64,000 nucleotides of DNA from Eretmocerus hayati (taxonomy: Eukaryota > Arthropoda > Insecta > Hymenoptera > Aphelinidae), in NCBI GenBank assembly GCA_029851415.1, contig CM056742.1:96702976-96766975 (forward strand), given 5' to 3'. Below the pieces are notes generated by a model. That model was not told the DNA's origin. It saw only the letters and a program-made list of their open reading frames with translations, and ran no database searches. Shown here in pieces: positions 55,322-64,000 of the stretch; the first letter of the stretch is position 1, and each line of letters opens with the position of its first letter. The position numbers and the translations under genes were made by a program.

Positions 55322-56969
55322 AGAGATTAGATTAGATTAGATTAGTTTTTATTTGGTACCTTGGGGTATTACCCTATGTGGTACAGGTAGCAAGTACAGT
55401 TTACATAATAAATACAACAAAAATATACAAAGAGTATGGAAAATATGATTAATGAGAAATATACTGAACAGTTCATATACTCCTATAAACAGTTGATCAA
55501 GAGATATAGTAATACATTCAGACTACGTGAGATGAGTTTACATACAAGTCTGAAACGATGAACTTGCGCATTTCAAATAATTTACTCGTAAATTGAGAAT
55601 AAATAGAAAAGATATCTTAATACAATGCAACTATCCTGCTAGTCAGTGATGTGACAGAATATTCATTGATTATTCAGGAGAAAAATTTTGTGGAGAAAAT
55701 TTAAGCTTTAGGATATGATTAAGGACCATATCAGCTTTGGAATTTACCAAGATCGAGTTCTGACAAAATTGGGACGAGAGGCCCATTTTCCGACGGTCTC
55801 TTACACACGATGAGATTTTCAACTACTGGTTTTTGCATTTTTAATTTAACACTCACCAAATGAGCTTGTTTGAACAAATTGTGTACGTCTTTTGGCCACA
55901 GTGGGCTACAAAACATTTGAGAATCGTTTCCACGTCCAAAAATATCTCTAATAGATTTCTTCTTCAATTTCGATGAGTTTAAAATGATTTTATCTCGAAT
56001 TATGGTTGAGGATAATTGTATGACAATCGATTGAGGATTCTAATTGTGGCTCTTTGATAAACTCGGTTTCGAAGTTGAAACAGATGAATCCTTATTGCGA
56101 AAACGGGGACCTTTCCATTCTCTAATATTGGTTACGGAGTCTTGCAGTTCAGGTACATCCATAGCATGGGAAATTTTGCTTACTATTTCAGTTTTAGAGA
56201 GATCCAAATCGCGAGGAATGTCCGAAAAAATCATTTCAGCTGAGTCTACTATTGTTGCTTGTTGAGAAAGCTGAGAAAGCTTATTACGAATATCCATAAC
56301 ATCTTTTTCAATTGCAGTGATTCGATTTTCTATTCTGTCCTCGAGCTCATTCAACTTCGAGAAAAGTTTTTGCTGACATGCATCAAAATGAGAAATAAAC
56401 ATTTTGAAATAGGGAGGCATTTCACATGGATGGTCAACATGCTCTGCGTTCGCCTCAGATTTACGTGATTCATATGAAATTACTCGATTTTGTTCAGAAA
56501 AACTCACTGTGAGTGGATTTCGTGTCATGGTAGCGCGATAGAAGCACTAGAGCAACAGAGGATTGAATCAGCTGTCACTGGTGTCGGACGTGTGTAAGCG
56601 TTGATCAGGCAGCTCGTTTGGGCAAAACTCTTATAGAGGGGGCCACGTGTGAATCGGGCTTTAGAGTTGCATATGCAGGGATCTGTTTGAGATTGTCGCC
56701 ATCTAGCGTCTGGTAAGCGGAGTTCGTAGATCCAGCAATCCAAGCTCAATGAAGCGTGCAATCTAACCTCAAAGTACGAACCTTGCCGATGGAAAAGCAG
56801 GTGAAATTCATGCAGGATGAGTAGATTCACAGAGATATATGAATCCAACGAATCCTTGCAAGATTTGGCGTGCAAGAGTCTGAAAAAGAAAAGCCCGGAG
56901 GCACCTTGCGGCAGGAAAAGTGGCGAAATACAGATGGGCACTATAGAAAGCGTGTTGTAACACTCACCG
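55322..56969 (-). mobile_element. LINE copy 3: ORF1 without ORF2
   Basis: The 3' end is a (CTAAT)n tail on the minus strand (55322-55345) after a GGTACC...AGGGTAATACC unit. The ORF1 protein lies in two overlapping pieces, 56528-56040 (a coiled-coil-like stretch, KLNELEDRIENRITAIEK) and 55967-55731 (SPLWPKDVHNLFKQA...ENLIVCKR...LSELDLGKF), like the nucleic-acid-binding ORF1 ends of insect LINEs. No endonuclease or RT remains between ORF1 and the tail. The 5' end meets the GA run at 56970. Confidence 0.7.
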
Positions 56970-56972
56970 AGA

Positions 56973-57030
<58 letters not shown>
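56970..57030. repeat. (GA)n microsatellite between LINE copies
   Basis: An almost perfect GA run. The left side is the 5' end of LINE copy 3 and the right side is the 5' end of R1-like copy B. Confidence 0.95.
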
Positions 57031-57032
<2 letters not shown>

Positions 57033-58061
57033 GTCGCGGAGCGAGTGAGGATCTGGGACCGCCAGAAAGTGATCGGAACCGAACGAGTACTCACTCCGAC
57101 GATGAAGGAGATCATCCGCGACAACGAGAAGGAAGCAACCCTCGAACAGTGGCAAACTGAGTGGGACTCGCCATTCGCGAATGGCAGATGGACGCACGGG
57201 TTGATCCGTGACATAGCCGAGTGGGCGGAACGTTCCCACGGAGAGATGGACTTCTGGACGACTCAGGCACTGAGCGATCATGGTTGCTTCGGCTCCTATC
57301 TAACCAGGTTCAAGAAGAGGACGACCCCAGCATGTCAGTCATGCGGGGACGACTGGGATGACGCCGACCATGCCCTGTTCAAGTGCAGCGACACCCGGAG
57401 AGAGCGCGCCGAGCTGGATAGATGGCTGGGTGCTCAACTAACACCTGAGAATCTCGTCCCGTACTTGCTCCGCAACCAGGATACATGGGATAGAGTCACC
57501 GGATGCATCAGGCTGGTGATGACCCGCAAGGAGGAGAAGGAGAGGGAAGTGAGGCGCCTCGATGCCGGCGAATTACAGTGAATCTGCCAATGAAAACAGA
57601 AGAGGCCCAAATGATTCCAGGAGGAATATGATGCCCTGAAGAGGGGAGAAAGAAGAAAGGAGAGGGAAGAAAGAAGAAAGAGAGGGAACAATGAAGAATG
57701 AAGATATAGAAGATGCCGACAAGTGTCCGAAGAGAGAAGATGGAGGAGAGGAACGCTCGCAATCGAGCGCGAGACATGCCGCTCATCCTGAAGTAATGCT
57801 CACGCGGTTCCGGCATGAGATGGCAGATGCAGGTGGGTCTCCTTCTTGATTGCCCGATGCCCTAGGTATCGGACACCAAGGGGAGAGGGATATTACACGG
57901 CCGGGCCCACCTCTCGGTGGGCCCCACCCAAACCCGTGTCCCGCCTGGTATGGCCTGCGTGGGCTATGCGTAGTCCGCGTAAGCTGAACCAGCCCGGTGT
58001 TTGGGGACGGATCCGAAGGATCTTGAGGCAGATTTTGCCCTTTCACCACCTTACAAAAAAA
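57031..58061 (+). pseudogene. R1-clade-like LINE copy B, 3' end, C-terminal frame intact
   Basis: Open from the GA run at 57030 to 57581: IVAERVRIWDRQKVIGTE, then PFANGRWTHGLIRDIAEW, and the zinc knuckle CQSCGDDWDDADHALFKC with all four ligands, then QLTPENLVPYLLRNQDTW. It is 5'-truncated just before the knuckle domain, so RT and endonuclease are absent. The 3' untranslated region has a CACGCGGTTCCGGCATGAG unit, and an A-run (58053-58061) is followed by GAGAGGGAGAGAG. Confidence 0.88.
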
Positions 58062-58064
58062 AGA

Positions 58065-58095
<31 letters not shown>

Positions 58096-58116
58096 GGGAG
58101 AGAGAGAGAGAGAAAG
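58062..58116. repeat. (GA)n-rich run
   Basis: GAGAG-rich from the A-run of copy B to the start of R1-like copy C. Confidence 0.9.
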
Positions 58117-58246
58117 AGCGCCGAGTTGGATGGATGGCTGGGTGCTCAACTAACACCTGAGATCCTCGTCCCGTACTTGCTCCGCAATCAGGAGACATGG
58201 GATAGAGTCACCGGATACATCAAGCTGGTGATGACCTGTAAGGAAG

Positions 58247-60288
58247 AGATAGATAGATAGATAGATAACCTTTATTCGCCCGAGGGCAAAATTGAAAAAT
58301 ACAGTGGCATATGTCACATATGTTACACCTACATAATAAATATATAAAAAGTATAAATAATTGTCTTTTTGGTCAAGGAATATTAGGATTATCACAGAAA
58401 GTGACTAGTCATTTTAAGGCATCGAGAGATGCATAAAAGTCAGGAAGAGAATGATAAAATACATTGCCATATATATATATATATATATCAGTGTTCACAA
58501 GAACGATCGAGGAGAGAGGACATTCTCACGTAGAAAGGCATATAAAGGCTTGGTCCAGCAGAAATATCACAGGAATTACAATTCAGTGGCGAAGTAGCCA
58601 CGTATAACTCTTTAAAAAAAAAAAAAGGAAACGCCGGTTGAAAAGAGCTCAAGCCTATCACAGTTTAGAGATTAAAATAATGCCTCCTCTCCACATCAAT
58701 CCTCTGAGAAGACTGAGTCAGAAGGAAATCTTTTAAGGCCTCTTTGAATACTGATATTTTCCTCAGCTGCCGAAAGCCCGGAGGGAGAAAGTTCCACAGA
58801 TGAGCACATTGAGCCTGGAATGATCTTCTTCCGTACTCAAGTCTCATATTGGGAACCTTGAGTACCCGCTCTTCTGCGTCACCACGTGCGGGGCGTTCAG
58901 ATTGGTACCTGGTAAACATCGCAGCTAGGTAGCCAGGTTCTCCAAGATGCATGATCTTATGCATTAAAAGTGCTGCGAAGTACATTCTCCGCGAATCAGT
59001 ACGTAACCAACCCAAACGCTCCCTGAACGGGGTGATGTGCTCGTCTCTCCTAAGATCAAAAATGTACCTCACACATGAATTGCTCAGTCGCTGTATCCGT
59101 TGCCGCTGTTCGTCCGTGGCGTCGAGGTACACGACTGTGCAATAATCTAAATGCGGTTGAACTAATGACTCGACTAGGCGAATTCGGAGAGGTCTGGTGA
59201 TACACGCCCTAAAAAACCGCAATCCGTATAGGGCTCTATTCACTTTCTTAGTTACTTGGTCGATGTGCGGTTTCCACGTCAGTTCACTGTCAAGTGTAAC
59301 ACCAAGACTCACGACCGTGTCGCTGAACGGAATGAACTTTCCTTCCTCTATCTCAACTCCTGGCAAGTCCATTCTCTTCAGGTCTTTGATATTCCTCTCA
59401 GAGCTGAAGAAGATTGCCTTGGTCTTGCCAGCGTTGAGACGCAGGCCGGAACTTCTGGCCCATTCAGCAATTAGTCGCCCTACTTCCCCTAGCCGAGTGA
59501 TGCCTTCCTTGATCTTAGTTTTCTCGACTTGGAGATAAATTTGAAGATCATCCGCATAGAATAGATGATATACCGACTTTCCATCTAGCAAACCAGGTAA
59601 GTCATTAACATATAAGCTGAAGAGTAAAGGCCCGAGAACGGATCCCTGTGGAACACCCAGATTGGTTTCGAGCCAATCAGAACTACCGGATTTTGAAGTG
59701 ACTATTTGGGTGCGGCCTTGTAAGTATGATTTTATCCACAGGAGTGCCGACCTTGAGAATCCAAGGTTTCGGAGCTTCCTCAACAGCTTTGACGGTGTTA
59801 TTGTGTCGAAGGCTTTGCTAAAGTCGAATAGTAGGAGTAAGGTGATCTTCTTCCTATCAATGCCTACTCTGATGTCATCCGTCAACTTTAGCAAGGCTGT
59901 CTGGGTGCTGTGGTGTTGCCTAAAACCAGTCTGGAAGCGATCAAGAAGTTTCTCTACTTTCAAATACTCCGTGATTTGGTCATGTGCAATTTTTTCCAAA
60001 ACCTTGGAAAGGAAGCACAGCAGCGCTATGGGACGGAAGTCCGAGACCGTTGATGGAGCTACAGTCTTTTTCAATGCAATCAGCTGCGCTTGCTTCCAAG
60101 TCTCAGGAAAAACGCTATGAGCGAAAGAGGAATTGAAAATATGTACAATAAGATCACCAACTGCCGGAAGAGCCTTCGCGATCACGCTCTGGGGGATCCC
60201 ATCCACCCCACGGGCCTGCGAGGAGAAATGTTTAATAGCAAGGACTACATTGTTGAAATTTGTGGGCTTAAATTTAAACCCCTCCTCA
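58247..60288 (-). mobile_element. Jockey/CR1-like LINE copy 4, 5'-truncated, RT frame intact
   Basis: A 2.04-kb insertion inside R1-like copy C. The minus strand ends in a (CTAT)n tail at 58247-58266. The reverse transcriptase frame runs to 58665 without interruption. The 5' border is at a GAGAGAG run; the endonuclease is missing. Confidence 0.9.
58665..60288 (-). CDS. Non-LTR reverse transcriptase, N-terminally truncated, frame intact
   Basis: About 540 residues of uninterrupted RT. Motifs in order: PETWKQAQLIALKK, SDFRPIALLCFLSKVLEK, TGFRQHHSTQTALL, the catalytic strand LLLFDFSKAFDTI, GVPQGSVLGPLLFSLYVND, and the box FYADDLQIY, followed by the thumb (LGVTLDSELTWKPHIDQVTK) and a C-terminal tail ending RRHYFNL. 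Known role: copies the element RNA at the nicked target. The frame could extend to 60683 but those about 130 residues come from the R1-like 3' untranslated region read backwards, so they are excluded. The intact frame suggests a recent insertion. Confidence 0.9.
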
Positions 60289-60805
60289 AGAGAGAGAGAG
60301 AGGGAAGTGAGGCGCCTCGAAGCAGGCGAATTACAGTGAGTCTGCCGATTAAAACAGAAGAGGTCCAAATGATTCCAGGAGGAATATGATGCACTGAAGA
60401 GGGACGAAAGGAGAAAGAAGAGAGAAGAAAGAAGGAAGAGACACAACAATGAAGAATAAAGATAGAAGATGCCGACAAGTGGCCGAAGAGAGAAGATGGA
60501 GAAGAGGAACGCTCGCGATCGAGCGCGAGACATGCCGCTCATCCTAAAGTAATGCTCACGCGGTTCCGGGCTGAGATGGTAAATGCAGGTGGATCTCCTT
60601 CTTAATTGCCCGATGCCCGTGGTATCGGACGTCAAGGGGAGAGGGATATCACACGGCCGGGCCCACCTCTCGGTGGGCCCCACCCAAACCCGTGTCCTGC
60701 CTGGTATAGCCTGCGTGGGCTATGCGTAGTCCGCGTAGGCTGAACCAGTCCGGTGTCTGGGGAAGGATCCGAAGGAACTTGAGGCAGATTTTGGCCTCTA
60801 ACTAC

Positions 60806-60839
<34 letters not shown>

Positions 60840-61194
60840 AGAGATTGATTGATTGATAAAAAATTTATTCATGCCTAGGTCATGGAAGACCGTGAGGCAA
60901 ATTTTATTCATATGGTGTAACATTAATGTTTTATAATAAGTAAATTCAGGAATAGTCTAAGATCAAATCAGGTACATATTGAGCATGACAGCATTCCACG
61001 GGAGGATCAATGGAATTACATAATTACATACATTGTAACTTTGACATGGATTTTACACGAACATTCGATCGTAACGACCAACACACTCAACATTGCATTT
61101 CAAGACGAAAATTCATGAACAGCGTTCATAGCGACATTTGGATACATCGCAGGGCAACTTGCCCAATAAATTGACGCAGATTCAATAACTGGGC

Positions 61195-62655
61195 CTATTC
61201 CCAGATTTGTTCAATCTCATTTCCTTTGAGATGTGACATCAAAGTAGATTTGAACGAATCCAAGGGCATTATAATACGGATGCTTGATGGTAGTTTTTCC
61301 CATGCAAGCTCCGCTTGTACCGAAAATGAACCAGCATGAGCAGCAGTTCGCGCGGTGGGAATCACCATGCGAGATGACTGATTTCTGTCAGATCGACGGA
61401 TTTCGTTGTCAATGGGAAATAGACTAAATGAATACTTGGGCTTAGATGTTGTGAATATTTTATAAAGTAAGACATTCAAGAAATATTCCCGTCCAACTTT
61501 CAAGCTCAGCCATCCGAGCTTCTGATAGTATGGCTTCAGCGCGGCATCGCATCGGAGATGGAAGATGAATCGAACGCACATGTTGCTAAGGCGCTGTAAT
61601 TTTGTCTCTAGATATCCTGACATATCATGGAATACTAGGCAAGCATAATCGAAGTCCGGAACTACAAGTGAGTTTACTAGGAGGTGTTTGACCTCCGATG
61701 ATAGGATGTGACGTCTGTATCTCAAAGTGTGCATTATTCCATGAGCCCTCGAGCAGATGCCCGCAACATGTGCATTCCATGACAAGTCCTGGGAGAAAGT
61801 AACTCCGAGGTTCTTGATTGTAGATCGTAGAGGGACTGGAACACTACCAATAAGTATTTCCGGTAACGTGCTCAGATCCAGCCTCATATGGTATTGTAAA
61901 GACGCATATAGAATCGATTGTGTTTTTGCCAGATTCAAGATAAGACCGTGGGCTCGCGCCCAAGCAACAATTCGACAAATGTCTTCATTGAGTTTCTGGA
62001 TAACAGCAAGCAATTTGGATGGTTTGCACTGAATGTAGATCTGTAGATCATCTGCGAATAGTGATCCTTTACAATGCTTAAGAATTGACAAAATCTGATC
62101 GATGAAGATCAGAAAAATTGTAGGCCCCGGTTTGGAGCCTTGCGGGACTCCCGATGTATTGGGTAGAAATTCAGATTTCTCGCCATTTAGGCCAACTACT
62201 GCTTGGGTTCTTCCACTTAAGTACGAGTGAAACCACCGCAAAGCCTCATCAGAAAAGTTTAAGTTTTTCATCGTTAGAAGAAGATTTTCATGGTCGATGC
62301 TATTAAAGGCAGTTTTGAAATCAAATAATACTTGGAGAGTAACCAGTCCCTTGTCAATTCCCATGCGTATGTCTTCTGACACTCTCGAGAGTGCAGTTTG
62401 CGTACTAAACGATGCACGAAATCCTGACTGCCATGGTGACAGTAGGTCATAGCTTTCAAGAAGATGAATGAGCTGTTTAGTAATCAAATCATCGAACACT
62501 TTTGCAAAACGAGGGAGATTGGCTATAGGCCGCGTTTCAGACATTGAAGATGGTGATGGTACTCTACTTACTGGGATGGCCAAAGATTCTTTCCAAATAT
62601 CAGGATACACACATGTCACAATAGAAAGATTTAAAAGCGTAACAAGATAGGGCAC
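61195..62655 (-). pseudogene. LINE copy 5 reverse transcriptase
   Basis: 486 residues. It has ETRPIANLPRFAKVFDD, SGFRASFSTQTAL, the catalytic strand VLFDFKTAFNSIDH, TSGVPQGSKPGPTIFLIFID, and the box SLFADDLQIY, then thumb and C-terminal region (RLSNMCVRFIF). The usual leader S-K before AF reads K-T, a change from the common FDFSKAFD. The catalytic aspartates remain. The ATG at 62655 is not a real start; the frame to its left is broken near 62660. Confidence 0.88.
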
Positions 62656-64000
62656 AAGATGGCTGAGAACGGTTTTGAAATATGATAAGCATTACCCATC
62701 GCTACTCTTTCCTTTCGTTTTAGGCAAACACGAGATCATAGTTTCGTACACTTGTGTACCATCAACAGGGGACAGTGAAAAAACTGGAATTTCAGATTGT
62801 GAATGAGATGAGATAATTTCCTTAAGTTCAGTTTGTGAGCAGTTTTCGGGGCAACACGAGATTCTCGAGTAATGGCTGATAAGGTCAGTGGCTCAAAATT
62901 TGGTTAAAGGGGACTGAAGAAGTGATTTTGTAATACCAAATTTTTGAAGAATGGACCAGTAAGCTGAGCTGTCCGTGGCTTCCTTGAGAGCTTGCAGGCA
63001 ATACTCGTTCCTTTTTGCATTTATTTCTCTTTTCAGTTCGGATCGTTTGGTTCTATACTGGAGCATGAGTTCTACGTTATTTGTTCGTTTTGCTTTAGCA
63101 TACATCTTGTCACGTTGTTCACATTTTTCACGGAGTTCAACAGTCATCCATGGGGAGCGCTGGGATTTCAGAGTGCAAGTTTCAGAAGGCGCTTGATCGT
63201 CGAGTAATGCAATAGCCAAATGGCGAAATTTACCAATGGATTCGTTCACATCATCACTTTCCAGTACTACTTTTGCAATCAGGAATAGCCGTTTCAAGTT
63301 TCTGGGAGAATATAAGTGGGCAAAATCTATCAAAGTTCCTTGAGGTAATTTTCAGTTTTTCCTTCTTCAAGCATGGTAATTTGAATTCAATGATGAGAAA
63401 ATCGTGACCATGAATATAGGGCGTTATAGATTTAGAAGAGCTGACAACCTTACTATTAGAATCTACAAGTATAACATCAATCCAGGACTCAGAATTATCA
63501 AGATGGTGCGTTGGACCAAACGAAACACAGTAAAGTGAGCGTGCATTGATCAGATCACGTAGATGCGAACCATAATAACGGGCTGATGACAAATCAGAAT
63601 TCAGATCTCCAGCAAGAACAACATTTCTATAAACGTGAGTGACTTTAAGTAATTCAACGAAAGAATTTGTCAAAACATGTCAGTCTACGATACAACGATC
63701 CCACCAAGATTTTCTCATTCTCCGGCGTTTTCACTTCAAGTAAAATATATCCAGTATCATCAATATGTTTAATTTGGGGAGCTTCGATGACTTCAAAAGT
63801 GAGGTTCTTTCGCACATAACAAGCTACCCCCCTCCTTGCATATATTCGCGTTCGCCGGTAGTAGATTTGAGACCGCGATCATTACGAACAATTGAAAAAT
63901 TTGGAACAACAACCATTGAATCCGGACAGTTTGGTGTTAGCCACGTTTCACAGACACATAAGATATCAATTTCATTTTTTTCAATGAATAGGGCAACTTC
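62656..64000 (-). pseudogene. LINE copy 5 endonuclease and linker, in broken frames
   Basis: The linker 63333-62893 shows SPWMTVELREKCEQRDKMY and a coil-like KTKRSELKREI-type run. The endonuclease piece 63673-63254 has VVLAGDLNSDLSS, SWIDVILVDS and GHDFLIIEFKLP, matching the last three motifs of apurinic-type LINE nucleases. Left-over N-terminal motifs (VACYVRK, VGSLYRR) are seen at about 63710-63830 in other frames. Stops and shifts separate all of these. Confidence 0.82.

Larger units (their letters stand above)
58117..60831 (+). pseudogene. R1-clade-like LINE copy C, split by a minus-strand LINE
   Basis: 58117-58246 matches copy B from the CGCCGAGTTGGATG region to GGTGATGACC(T/C)G(T/C)AAGGA, and stops at AGAG. 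It resumes at 60289 with GAGAGAGGGAAGTGAGGCGC, exactly where copy B continues (57537-57550), and runs through the same 3' untranslated region to an A-run at 60809-60837. The minus-strand LINE at 58247-60288 therefore sits in a GA-rich stretch of this copy. The part left of 58117 is 5'-truncated. Confidence 0.88.
60842..64000 (-). mobile_element. LINE copy 5 (Jockey/CR1-like), nearly complete, runs out of the window
   Basis: Starts on the left with a TTGATTGATTGAT tail next to AAATAAGAGA and the A-run of copy C. On the minus strand it carries RT (62655-61195), the RT N-terminus and linker (62893-63333) and endonuclease pieces (63254-63673 and beyond to 64000). The 5' end is outside. Confidence 0.9.

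Noticed and set aside
55322..55345. Telomere-like repeat
   Set aside because: The unit is ATTAG and not TTAGG, and it is the 3' tail of a LINE.
60289..60683. N-terminal 130 residues of a 672-residue LINE frame
   Set aside because: They are the reverse reading of the R1-like 3' untranslated region, not part of the RT.

Overview
This is a eukaryotic, almost certainly arthropod and probably insect, nuclear window. The only host gene I can recognise is part of the translation factor eIF3 subunit L (about 21.1-22.6 kb, + strand). Two exons are joined by a 66-bp GT-AG intron, and the protein reads like insect eIF3L. Nearly everything else is transposable-element sequence, much of it nested. I cannot name the species.

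Layout. 1-4.8 kb: a decayed BEL/Pao LTR retrotransposon (+), entering from the left. 6.2-13.35 kb: a decayed Ty3/gypsy element (-), whose gag-pol is split by a 1.78-kb near-perfect palindrome and whose 5' LTR carries a small inverted-repeat element. 14.03-20.82 kb: a long inverted-repeat element flanked by TA. Its left arm was hit by a 5'-truncated Penelope-like element (13-bp target duplication) and its loop holds another palindrome. 21.1-22.6 kb: the eIF3L exons. 24.7-28.2 kb: a 3.5-kb palindrome whose two arms carry different nested inverted repeats. 28.4-31.8 kb: two LINE remnants and two more inverted repeats. 33.24-43.40 kb: an LTR retrotransposon with intact LTRs and a 5-bp CAAGA duplication. 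It carries a gag-like ORF and a Cys-rich 3' ORF but no recognisable pol. 48.2-50.15 kb: a Polinton/Maverick-type DNA polymerase B remnant broken by a Tc1/mariner-like palindrome. 50.15-51.5 kb: a hairpin-headed repeat with a palindrome in it. 51.8-64 kb: a mosaic of non-LTR retrotransposons whose junctions lie repeatedly in (GA)n.

Three patterns stand out. First, LINE pieces of more than one family sit in GA repeats or GA-rich sequence, tail to tail and inside one another, as if the repeat were a preferred target. Second, at least eleven long palindromic elements without transposase are present, several flanked by TA. Third, the 10-kb LTR element without pol looks like a large non-autonomous retroelement with unusual internal tandem structures. 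Several insertions have clean empty-site evidence inside the window itself (Penelope, hAT-like MITE, 165-bp MITE). The window therefore gives relative ages: the host repeat came first and the insertion later.

Limits: all family calls come from reading motifs in the translations and comparing repeats by eye. No database search was run, and percent identities were not computed.
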